Source of the DNA: GCA-001856825 sp049965815
GTDB lineage: Archaea > Thermoplasmatota > Thermoplasmata > Thermoplasmatales > GCA-001856825
Assembly: GCA_049965815.1 (NCBI GenBank)
Contig: JBMFVV010000041.1
Location: 1 to 5,221, forward strand
Direction of reading: 5' to 3'
DNA length: 5,221 nucleotides
Both the position numbers and the translations under genes were made by a program. A model generated the notes under the pieces. It saw only the letters and a program-made list of their open reading frames with translations. It did no database searches and was not told the origin of the DNA. The first letter of the stretch is position 1. Every line of letters begins with the position of its first letter. Positions 1 to 5,154 of this stretch are shown here, in pieces.

Positions 1-99
1 CTCGGTTGGCGTCGCCCGGACGGCCGACTCAAGGACATGAGCTGTCGGGTCGCGATGCTCAGAATGCAGACCGACGGTGTTACGTCCTCCAGTATCTGA
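1..99 (+). pseudogene. DUF4338 / DruA-like gene fragment
   Basis: Reading from base 1 in frame 1, 32 codons run to a TGA at 97-99. The peptide contains LGWRRPDGRLKDMSCRVAML followed by RMQTDG, which matches the conserved N-terminal part of DUF4338 proteins. That family includes DruA of the Druantia anti-phage system and many proteins found beside transposons. In family members the reading normally continues after the DG with a short hydrophobic, proline-rich stretch and then a large C-terminal domain. Here it turns into VTSSSI and stops, so homology seems to end near base 80. The start lies off the left edge. I infer a truncated remnant with no function. Recognition is from memory of the motif on a short fragment, so confidence is moderate. 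Confidence 0.6.
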
Positions 100-184
100 G
101 GCGTAACGCCTTCCGTTTTCCCGCGCTCGTTCAGGATTTCTGAAGGAGCATTTCCCGTCGCAGTCCGAGACATTCGGCCCGAGA

Positions 185-202
185 GCGGCGGTTTGCCGCC
201 GC
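185..202. repeat. Short GC hairpin
   Basis: GCGGCGG at 185-191 pairs perfectly with CCGCCGC at 196-202 around a TTTG loop. There is no T-tract on either side, so it does not look like an intrinsic terminator. It could be chance in GC-rich DNA. Confidence 0.45.
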
Positions 203-248
203 CGATATCGTGGGACAGATCGGGCTGTGGCGTCCAATGGCTGGCACG

Positions 249-355
249 GTTATCCCCGTCGTCCCCAGCCCGGCCAGCCGGCCGCGGGCTCCCGAAGGGA
301 CAGCCCAGAGCGGCCGGGCGAGCGCAGCGAGCGGCTGTGGACGCACGGGGATAAC
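249..355. repeat. Long imperfect inverted repeat, about 107 bp
   Basis: The outer 11 bases are a perfect inverted pair: GTTATCCCCGT at 249-259 and ACGGGGATAAC at 345-355. Pairing continues inward as far as 270 on the left and 333 on the right with one unpaired base and one mismatch. The interior is GC-rich and can form further stems, for example GGGCTCCC with GGGACAGCCC around a GAA turn near 287-307. The layout could be a MITE-like or REP/BIME-like element, or a transcript that folds into one long cruciform. The arms contain TTATCCCCG, which differs from the DnaA-box consensus at two positions; I give that little weight. Confidence 0.6.
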
Positions 356-431
356 AGGCGGCGAGGTTGAATGAGGGGGACTGGTCGGTGGCCTTGCCGG
401 GCTGGCGGTCGTATCAGCGCCCGTGAGAGCG

Positions 432-458
432 TAGGGTCGGGTAAAGTGCACGACCCTA
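432..458. promoter_or_regulatory. Inverted repeat ending in the SEC-C start codon
   Basis: TAGGGTCG at 432-439 is the perfect inverse of CGACCCTA at 451-458, with an 11-base spacer. The last A of the right arm is the first base of the ATG. In mRNA this would form an 8-bp hairpin covering the initiation region, where no Shine-Dalgarno sequence is visible. It could be an operator, a translation-controlling hairpin, or the end of a mobile element that happens to abut the gene. The symmetry is seen directly; the role is inference. Confidence 0.45.
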
Positions 459-910
459 TGAGTGCCAAGACCGTCGGACGAAACGCCCCGTGCCCCTGCG
501 GCAGCGGGCTGCCATACAAGCGATGCTGCCGGGAAAAGGACCGGGCCGAGCAGTCTGCGCGGGACCGAGCTCGGTCGATCACGGAGCGAGAGCGGCAGGA
601 GGCGGCACGGCAAGCGCAGCTTGAGGCCTTCGACGAGGCTCGCGCGCTGGATAATGCCTCCAATGCGGTCGTGGACCTATTGGAAGCCGGCAAGCTGGAT
701 GAAGCCGAGCAGGCCGCGCGGGAGCTGCTGGAACGGTACCCGGAGGTGCCCGACGGGCACGAGCGGCTTGCGAGCGTGTATGAGGCGCGCGGCGATCACC
801 GGCAAGCAGCCGAGTGCTACCGCAAGGTGATCGAGTTCATCCACGCCAACCCCGATCACTTCGATCCGCAATACGAACAGTATCTGGTGGAAAAGCTGGC
901 CGCGAGCTGA
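458..910 (+). CDS. SEC-C motif protein with TPR-like helices
   Basis: The 150-residue product starts MSAKTVGRNAPCPCGSG and carries a complete SEC-C zinc motif, CPCGSGLPYKRCC, with Cys12, Cys14, Cys23 and Cys24 as likely ligands. This motif is known from the SecA C-terminus and from many small stand-alone proteins. Residues 27-60 are a highly charged probable helix. Residues about 65-133 read as two TPR-like helical hairpins (AGKLDEAEQAARELLERYP, then ARGDHRQAAECYRKVIEF). No signal peptide or membrane segment is seen, so it is probably cytosolic. The ATG at 458 is preferred because MS-K-GRN-PCPCGSG is the usual family start; an in-frame GTG at 446 and the longer frame from 371 are alternatives. 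No clear ribosome binding site precedes it. The molecular role is unknown; a zinc-dependent protein-protein adaptor is the best guess. Confidence 0.85.
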   Translation: MSAKTVGRNAPCPCGSGLPYKRCCREKDRAEQSARDRARSITERERQEAARQAQLEAFDEARALDNASNAVVDLLEAGKLDEAEQAARELLERYPEVPDGHERLASVYEARGDHRQAAECYRKVIEFIHANPDHFDPQYEQYLVEKLAAS

Positions 911-985
911 CCGCTCGCCGCCTCCACCGCCGGCCCGCATCCGAGGGCTGGCTTCCCGACAATCCACTCGAAAAAGGCAGGACTC

Positions 986-1537
986 ATGCATCGGATCGTA
1001 CCGCTCGTGGGCTCACTACGAGAGCATCTGGATCGGTTGGCCGGCAAGCCCGAGGATTATCGGCCGGCTGCGTGCCCGGGGTGCGGGTTGGGACGACCGT
1101 GGTGCCACGGTCACTATGAGCGCAAGGCCGACCGGGACGGTGGGCGTTTGAATCCGATCCCGGTCCCGCGCTACGTGTGCAGGAGAAAAGGGGGATGCGG
1201 GAAGAGCTGCTCGAGGCTGACGAGCTGCCTGCCCCCGAGGCGCTGGTACCTGTGGAGTGTGCAGATGGCGGTACTGGTGTGTCTGCTCTTGGGTATGTCG
1301 CTCAACAAGTGCGCGGACACGGTCGGGTGCATCCTCGGTCCCTCTCAGCGCACGATCCGGCGCTGGTGGCGGTGGCTCGAGGCGCGTCACGCGCTCTTCA
1401 GCTTCCGGTTGCTCGATCGAGAGCCCGAGTGGGGCCGGGCGGTGCATTGGGCGGACTTCTGGCGCCGTGCGCTCGCGCAGCAACCGCTGCGGGAGCTCAT
1501 GGCGTACCTCGATAATCAAGGACTGATCGTCCCGTAA
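986..1537 (+). CDS. Zinc-ribbon/HTH protein resembling DUF6431
   Basis: The 183-residue product has an N-terminal metal-binding region with CPGC (Cys30, Cys33), then WCHGHY (Cys40, His41, His43), then a second cluster CRRKGGCGKSC (Cys65, Cys71, Cys75) and a LPPRRWY segment. This order (YRPAxCPxC, GHYxR, RRYxC, C, LPxxxxR) is what I recall for DUF6431 proteins, which resemble the DNA-binding front half of some transposases. Residues about 104-134 (MSLNKCADTV through SQRTIRRWWRWLEAR) look like a helix-turn-helix. There is no catalytic DDE region, and the protein ends after a short helical tail. A ribosome binding site is present (AAGG at 974-977 or AGGA at 979-982). It lies 130 bp upstream of the transposase on the same strand, so a DNA-binding accessory or target-recognition role in transposition is plausible. 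The hairpin at 1604-1624 may separate the two transcripts. Coding status is good; family assignment is moderate. Confidence 0.75.
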   Translation: MHRIVPLVGSLREHLDRLAGKPEDYRPAACPGCGLGRPWCHGHYERKADRDGGRLNPIPVPRYVCRRKGGCGKSCSRLTSCLPPRRWYLWSVQMAVLVCLLLGMSLNKCADTVGCILGPSQRTIRRWWRWLEARHALFSFRLLDREPEWGRAVHWADFWRRALAQQPLRELMAYLDNQGLIVP

Positions 1538-1603
1538 ATCTTCGGATCGCGAGCAGTCTGAGACAGGGCTGTTCGGCGTTCGTACACACCCCACAGGCTT
1601 TGG

Positions 1604-1624
1604 CCCCTGCCTCTCAGGCAGGGG
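1604..1624 (+). terminator. GC-rich hairpin before the transposase gene
   Basis: CCCCTGCCT at 1604-1612 and AGGCAGGGG at 1616-1624 form a perfect 9-bp stem with a CTC loop, followed by TTTGGGGTT. The stem is strong but the T-run is only three bases, so termination would be weak or attenuator-like. It sits 66 bases after the zinc/HTH gene stop and 43 bases before the transposase ATG. It may insulate the transposase operon from upstream transcription, or be part of a binding site for the transposition machinery. Confidence 0.45.
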
Positions 1625-1657
1625 TTTGGGGTTGCATGCGCCTCCAGTTGTTGCCGT

Positions 1658-1661
1658 GGAG
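1658..1661 (+). promoter_or_regulatory. Ribosome binding site setting the transposase start
   Basis: GGAG, continuing AAG, lies six bases before the ATG at 1668. This favours that ATG over the in-frame TTG at 1626, which would overlap the downstream side of the hairpin and add 14 residues without a good ribosome binding site. Confidence 0.7.
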
Positions 1662-1667
1662 AAGCGT

Positions 1668-3026
1668 ATGAACGAGATCGATCCGATGGCCCTGTTCCGC
1701 CTCAGCGTGTTGGGACCGCTCATCAGCCGGCCGAAACTTCAGCGTGGGGAGCAGCAGGCGCTGCTGCGCGAGCTTGCCGCCAAGGAATACGATATCCCGG
1801 GCTCTCGCCGGCGGCATATCGCCGAGAAGACCCTGCAGGAGTGGCTGCTGAAGTACCGTCGGCAGGGCCTTCAGGGCCTCACGCCCCAGGGGCGTTGCGA
1901 TGAGGGGGTCTCGAAGCTCTCGGCCGTGGTGCAGGAGCGCCTCCTGGCTGCCAAGCGGGACAATCCGCGCCGCTCGATCCGCGTGCTGCGCTGGATGCTC
2001 GAGCAGGAGGGACTGGTGGCGCGCGGGGCGCTGTCGCGCTCAGCGATCCATCGCTTGCTCAAACAGCAGGGCTTGTCGCGTCCGAGTGGCGCGGCGACGG
2101 TGCCCGAAGAGCGGCGCAGCTTCACCGCCGAGTGCGCGAATGAGATCTGGTACGGCGATGTGCTGCACGGGCCGCGGGCGCTCGTGGCGGGTCGAGCGCG
2201 CAAGACCTACCTGGTCTCGCTCATGGACGATGCCTCGCGGCTGATCACCCACAGCGCCTTCTGTCTGTCGGAGACGGCGCTCGAGATCGAGGGTGTGCTC
2301 AAGCAGGCGGTCTTGAAGCGCGGCCTTTGCAACAAGCTCGTCGTCGACAACGGCGCGGCCTATCGCTCGGTCTCTCTGCAGAGGATTTGCGCGCGGCTCG
2401 GCACTCACCTGATTTTTTGCCGCCCATATCACCCGGAGGGAAAGGGGAAGTTGGAAAGGTGGCACAGAACATTACGCGACCAGCTCTTGAGCGAGCTTGG
2501 GCCTGCGCCGCTCGAGCTGCCGGAGCTGAACGCGCGGCTGTGGGCATGGATCGCCGAGTTGTATCATCGAAGCCCTCATGCCGGGCTCAGCGGCCTGACT
2601 CCGCTCGCCCGGTATCAACAGGATCTCGGCCACATCCGCCTGCTGGGCCCCCTGGCCGCGAAGCTCGATGAGATCTTCCGTCATCGCACCGAACGGCTGG
2701 TCCGCCGGGACGGCACCGTCTCCTACGGCGCTCGCTTCTTCGAAGTCCCCTACGAACTCGCCGGCAAGAGGGTCCACTTGGTCGTCGATCCGCACACCCG
2801 CGCCGTCGTCGGCGTCGAGGGCAAGGATGGCGTCGCCCTCGGTGCCGCAACCCCCTTGGACAAGCTCGCCAACCGCCATCGCCGGCGGCGCAAGCCCCGC
2901 GATCCTGAGTCTGAGCCGGCGAGCCACTCGGCACCGGTCGCGCGTTCGGGACCGACGCTCATCGACACGGCCTACCTCGAGCATTACCGGCCCATTGCCG
3001 ACGATCCGACCTCGGAGGAGAAGTAA
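1668..3026 (+). CDS. DDE integrase-type transposase (TniA/IS481-like)
   Basis: The 452-residue protein would carry out DNA strand cleavage and joining in transposition. Residues about 25-75 and 78-137 read as two helix-turn-helix regions (EKTLQEWLLKYRRQGLQGL; ALSRSAIHRLLKQQGLS) for binding element ends. An RNase H-fold integrase core (rve) follows. Its triad is Asp164 in WYGD, Asp227 in LVVDNGAAY and Glu263 in GKGKLERWH, with exactly 35 residues between the last two. Residues about 340-400 form a Mu-C/beta-barrel-like region (RDGTVSYGARFFEVPYELAG; ATPLDKL), followed by a basic, low-complexity tail (RRRRKP) that could contact the partner ATPase, as the TniA tail does in related systems. The start at 1668 is chosen by its ribosome binding site. 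The stop is one base from the next ATG. The codons around Glu263 are unusually AT-rich or rare (GGA, TTG, GAA, AGG, AGA, ACA, TTA). No frameshift or missing residue is seen. Family placement between IS481 and Tn5053 TniA needs a search. Confidence 0.9.
   Translation: MNEIDPMALFRLSVLGPLISRPKLQRGEQQALLRELAAKEYDIPGSRRRHIAEKTLQEWLLKYRRQGLQGLTPQGRCDEGVSKLSAVVQERLLAAKRDNPRRSIRVLRWMLEQEGLVARGALSRSAIHRLLKQQGLSRPSGAATVPEERRSFTAECANEIWYGDVLHGPRALVAGRARKTYLVSLMDDASRLITHSAFCLSETALEIEGVLKQAVLKRGLCNKLVVDNGAAYRSVSLQRICARLGTHLIFCRPYHPEGKGKLERWHRTLRDQLLSELGPAPLELPELNARLWAWIAELYHRSPHAGLSGLTPLARYQQDLGHIRLLGPLAAKLDEIFRHRTERLVRRDGTVSYGARFFEVPYELAGKRVHLVVDPHTRAVVGVEGKDGVALGAATPLDKLANRHRRRRKPRDPESEPASHSAPVARSGPTLIDTAYLEHYRPIADDPTSEEK
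3014..3020 (+). promoter_or_regulatory. Ribosome binding site for the ExeA/TniB-like ATPase
   Basis: GGAGGAG lies seven bases before the ATG at 3028 and inside the last codons of the transposase. It is the strongest Shine-Dalgarno sequence in the window and points to translational coupling, with the ATPase probably made in at least equal amount to the transposase. Confidence 0.75.
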
Positions 3027-3027
3027 G

Positions 3028-3822
3028 ATGTACCTCGCTCACTTTGGCCTGCGACATGCTCCCCTCGGTAAAGAGGCGACCGAGCTGTGGGATGACGGGG
3101 CGCTCACGCTCCTGAAGGAGCGCTTCCAATGGCTGCTGGACTCCCCGGGCCTGGGGCTGCTGACCGGGGCGCCCGGCGTCGGGAAAACCGCGGCGCTGCG
3201 CTCGCTGCTCGCCGGCGTCAATCCTCATCGCTTCCAGGTCGTCTACCTCTCGGAGAGCGACTTCGGGCGGCTGGACCTGTATCGCGCACTCGCCATCGCT
3301 CTGGGCCTGAATCCGCCGAGCCGCCGCGCCCGGCTCTGGCGCGAGCTCAAGGCCCGCATCACCGACCTCGCCGACAACAAGCAGATCGTGCCCTTGTGGA
3401 TCATCGATGAGGCGCAAAACCTCCCCGAGGAGTTCTTCCGCGACTTCCCCTCGTTCGTGAACTTCGCCTTCGACAGCCGTGATCTGATGACCGTCTGGCT
3501 CCTCGGCCATCCGCAGCTCGCGCACACCTTGGACCGCGCCGCGCACGCCGCCCTCGCCGGGCGCCTGCACGTGCGGGTGCATCTCGCGCCGATCTGCGAG
3601 CGCGAGCGCTTCGCGGCCCTCATCCAGCACGCCTTCAAGAGCGCAGGCGCCTCCCAGACCCTGATCTCGGACTCGGGCCTGGAGCTGCTGCGCCAGGCCT
3701 CCCAGGGGCTGCCGCGCCAGGCGGCCCGCATCCTGCGCGCCGCCATGCAGATCGCCGCCGGCAAAAAGCTGAACCATCTGCCCGACGAGGTGCTGAGCCA
3801 AGCGATCACGGAGTTGCGATGA
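3028..3822 (+). CDS. ExeA/TniB-like AAA+ transposition ATPase
   Basis: The 264-residue protein begins MYLAHFGLRHAPL, a typical opening for the ExeA-type AAA family. Walker A is GAPGVGKT (47-54, Lys53), Walker B is LWIIDEAQNL (Asp127, Glu128), a sensor-1-like WLLGHPQL lies at 157-164, a likely arginine finger region AGRLHVRVHLAPI at 177-189, and a lid segment GLPRQAARIL at 227-236. Its length fits the ATP-dependent target regulators TniB, TnsC and IstB. In those systems the ATPase binds DNA, activates the transposase and often gives target immunity; I infer the same here from its place right after a TniA-like gene. The ATG at 3028 has a strong ribosome binding site and follows the transposase stop by one base. 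It overlaps the next gene by ATGA. A general secretion ExeA role is unlikely, since the protein is short, lacks a membrane segment or peptidoglycan-binding domain, and sits in a transposase operon. Confidence 0.87.
   Translation: MYLAHFGLRHAPLGKEATELWDDGALTLLKERFQWLLDSPGLGLLTGAPGVGKTAALRSLLAGVNPHRFQVVYLSESDFGRLDLYRALAIALGLNPPSRRARLWRELKARITDLADNKQIVPLWIIDEAQNLPEEFFRDFPSFVNFAFDSRDLMTVWLLGHPQLAHTLDRAAHAALAGRLHVRVHLAPICERERFAALIQHAFKSAGASQTLISDSGLELLRQASQGLPRQAARILRAAMQIAAGKKLNHLPDEVLSQAITELR
3810..3813 (+). promoter_or_regulatory. Ribosome binding site for the RepA-like ATPase
   Basis: GGAG inside the end of the ExeA/TniB-like gene lies five bases before the ATG at 3819, which itself overlaps the TGA as ATGA. 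It supports this start and coupled translation. Confidence 0.55.
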
Positions 3823-4784
3823 ACGCTGCTTTGGCCCACAACACCTTACCGGTCCAGCCGGCCTGTCAGCTACCGGCGCGTGCCGAGGCGCAACGTTGGC
3901 TCGTGACAGACCTATGGTTGGACGACGGCGTAGGACTGATCGGCGGGGAGCCGAAGTGCTATAAATCCTTCCTCGCACTCGATCTCGCCGTGTCCGTGGC
4001 TGCAGGCAGCCCCTGTCTGCGTCACTTCCCAGTGCCACGGCCCGGGCGCGTGTTGCTGTACGCCGCCGAGGATGCTCTGCACATCGTGCGCCGCCGGCTC
4101 GAAGGCATCTGTGCCGCCGCCGGCTGTGAGCTTGCGCTCCTGGACCTGCAGGTGATCACCGTGCCGACGCTGCGCCTGGATCTGCCGGCCGACCGCGATC
4201 GTCTGCTCAAGACGGTAGAGCACCTCAGGCCACGGCTCCTCATCCTCGATCCCTTCGTGCGTTTGCACCGGATCGATGAGAACGCGAGCGGCGAGGTCGC
4301 ACCGCTCCTGGCGTACCTGCGCGAGCTACAGCGTCGGTACGAGCTCGCCGTGCTCGTCGTGCATCATGCGAAAAAGGGCGGTGGCAAAATCCGCGCTGGC
4401 CAAGCGTTGCGGGGCTCCAGTGAGTTCCATGCGTGGGGCGACTCCAATCTCTACATGCGCCGCGCCGGCAACGACCTCACCATGACTGTCGAGCACCGCG
4501 CCGCTCCTTCCCTGCCGCCGATCACTCTTGAGCTCATGCAACGCGAGAACGCCCTGGCGTTGCAGGTGTGTACCTCATCGAAACCCAAAGCCACGGCGTC
4601 CAACCCAATCGACGAGCGCATCTCTGAGGCGCTCGAAGCGGCCGGCCGCTCCATGCCACTCGCCGAGCTGCGCGAGATCTGTCGTGTGCGCAACGCCACG
4701 CTGCACGAGCGACTCACCACCTTGACCCGCGCCGGTCACGTGCTGCGCGACGCCAACGGCTATCGCCTCGCGCCCAGCGCTTGA
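3819..4784 (+). CDS. RepA-like (AAA_25, RecA-fold) ATPase with winged-helix tail
   Basis: The 321-residue protein resembles the RecA-fold ATPases of the AAA_25/RepA group, whose best-known member is the hexameric plasmid helicase RSF1010 RepA. The P-loop IGGEPKCYKS (41-50) has Tyr48 where the usual GKS glycine stands; Lys49 and Ser50 are kept. Other landmarks are LLYAAEDALHIVRRRLEGI (79-97, the family's AED motif), Walker B LLILDPF (140-146, Asp144), LVVHHAKKGGGK (179-190, the His-His-Lys sensor motif) and RGSSEFHAWGDSNLYMRR (198-215). Residues about 264-318 look like a winged helix (IDERISEALEAAG; LHERLTTLTRAGHVL), a probable DNA-binding tail. It is the last gene of the unit and overlaps the previous one by four bases. 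Possible roles are helicase or replisome loading at element ends, or target selection; none is shown by sequence. Such an ATPase beside TniA/TniB-like genes is unusual to me. Confidence 0.83.
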   Translation: MNAALAHNTLPVQPACQLPARAEAQRWLVTDLWLDDGVGLIGGEPKCYKSFLALDLAVSVAAGSPCLRHFPVPRPGRVLLYAAEDALHIVRRRLEGICAAAGCELALLDLQVITVPTLRLDLPADRDRLLKTVEHLRPRLLILDPFVRLHRIDENASGEVAPLLAYLRELQRRYELAVLVVHHAKKGGGKIRAGQALRGSSEFHAWGDSNLYMRRAGNDLTMTVEHRAAPSLPPITLELMQRENALALQVCTSSKPKATASNPIDERISEALEAAGRSMPLAELREICRVRNATLHERLTTLTRAGHVLRDANGYRLAPSA

Positions 4785-4807
4785 CCCGACCCAACGCCGC
4801 CACCTTC

Positions 4808-4853
4808 CCGTTCCGTTCCCAAATCTCTCTACAGCAAATCGGGAACGGAACGG
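4808..4853. repeat. Perfect 13-bp inverted repeat with GTTCC tandem units
   Basis: CCGTTCCGTTCCC at 4808-4820 and GGGAACGGAACGG at 4841-4853 are perfect inverse copies separated by 20 bases, which themselves carry CAAATC-type repeats near both edges (4820-4825 and 4835-4840). Each arm contains GTTCC twice in tandem. No T-tract follows on either strand, so a simple intrinsic terminator is unlikely, although a long stem could still stop or stabilise the operon transcript. Its place 23 bp beyond the last gene makes it a candidate protein-binding site near the right end of the element. Confidence 0.65.
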
Positions 4854-4967
4854 CTCCCTCCATCCATCCCGCACTCACCCAGGCCCCCGCCGCCGTTCAG
4901 ATGCTCCAGCTCAGCCTCACTTCACGCGATCTGTCTGCCTGGAACAGCTTGGGACTCTCCGCCCGAT
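4854..4967. other. Short stretch without recognised gene
   Basis: No convincing reading frame on either strand. The right boundary of the transposon probably falls here or within the inverted repeat just before it, because IS66-like sequence begins at 4968. No repeat marking the boundary could be recognised. Confidence 0.4.
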
Positions 4968-5153
4968 TTATCGCGAGACGTAACACACGTGCCGCTCGAC
5001 CCACACCTTGGGTGGCTCGTAGTGGTATCGCTCGCTGACTTCCTCCCCGATCCGCTCGCGCACCCAGCACGCTCCATCGTGCTCGCACCACTTCTGCTCA
5101 GGGGCCAGGTCGTGCAGGATCTCCTGGCGGGGCAGATGGGAGGGCTGCGGCAT
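4968..5153 (-). pseudogene. IS66 TnpC zinc-finger fragment
   Basis: The minus-strand 61-residue frame reads HLPRQEILHDL, then CEHDG and RIGEEVSERYHYEPPKVWV and ERHV. This is the zinc-finger region of IS66-family TnpC transposases (pattern LPR-E--HDL, C--DG, IGEE-SE, P---V--H). Full TnpC is roughly 500 residues; this piece lacks the N-terminal region and the whole catalytic domain, and ends at a TAA after HVCYVSR where the family continues into another Cys pair. It has no ribosome binding site at its ATG, and a TGA lies directly upstream in frame. It is a dead remnant, cut off on both sides. Confidence 0.75.
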
Positions 5154-5154
5154 T

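Larger units (their letters stand above)
100..457. other. Gene-free stretch rich in inverted repeats
   Basis: No reading frame on either strand here resembles a known protein; the long minus-strand frames crossing it also run antisense through the SEC-C gene and look like GC-rich shadows. What it holds is structure: a small palindrome GGCGTAACGCC at 100-110, a 7-bp hairpin at 185-202, a long imperfect inverted repeat at 249-355, and an inverted repeat at 432-458 that ends in the next gene's start codon. No clear sigma-70 promoter was found. Its position between a truncated DUF4338 frame and the SEC-C gene suggests a junction or remnant of mobile DNA. Confidence 0.6.
986..4860 (+). mobile_element. 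Candidate transposon with DDE transposase and two ATPases
   Basis: Four same-strand genes (zinc/HTH protein, DDE transposase, ExeA/TniB-like ATPase, RepA-like ATPase) form what looks like one mobile unit, the last three translationally coupled. It is flanked by broken mobile-element genes on both sides. The limits given are only a minimum span from the first accessory gene to just past the inverted repeat at 4808-4853. No terminal inverted repeats or target-site duplications were found by eye. Whether the SEC-C gene and zinc/HTH gene belong to the element is inference. Transposase and ATPase motifs are intact, so it may be active. Confidence 0.6.

Noticed and set aside
251..355. Replication origin with DnaA boxes
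   Set aside because: The TTATCCCCG arms each miss the consensus at two positions, there is no AT-rich unwinding stretch, and no initiator gene with a clear replication context sits beside it.
131..613. Minus-strand 160-residue reading frame across the left intergenic region
   Set aside because: Most of it is antisense to the SEC-C gene, the composition is Pro/Arg/Ala-rich as expected for a GC-rich shadow frame, and no domain or ribosome binding site is recognisable.
2412..2447. Possible programmed frameshift at ATTTTTTGC followed by a purine-rich run
   Set aside because: The zero frame is complete through the catalytic Glu and the C-terminal domain, the site does not form a good slippery heptamer in frame, and no meaningful alternative frame follows.
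3028..3822. Secretion-type ExeA protein
   Set aside because: The family name fits by sequence style, but the protein is short, has no membrane or peptidoglycan-binding segment, and is translationally coupled to a transposase.
2959..4038. Long minus-strand frame (359 residues) opposite the ExeA/TniB-like gene
   Set aside because: It is antisense to an ATPase with intact Walker motifs; long antisense frames are common in GC-rich DNA, and it shows no recognisable domain.
1570..4860. Terminal inverted repeats between GCTGTTCGGCGTTC near 1568 and the reverse of the 4841-4855 region
   Set aside because: Only a short gapped similarity is seen, easily expected by chance; there is no TG...CA end pattern or duplicated target to support it.
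4781..5038. TTG-started 85-residue frame overlapping the stop of the RepA-like gene (TTGA)
   Set aside because: It runs through the inverted repeat and antisense to the IS66 fragment, with no protein-like motif and no ribosome binding site.
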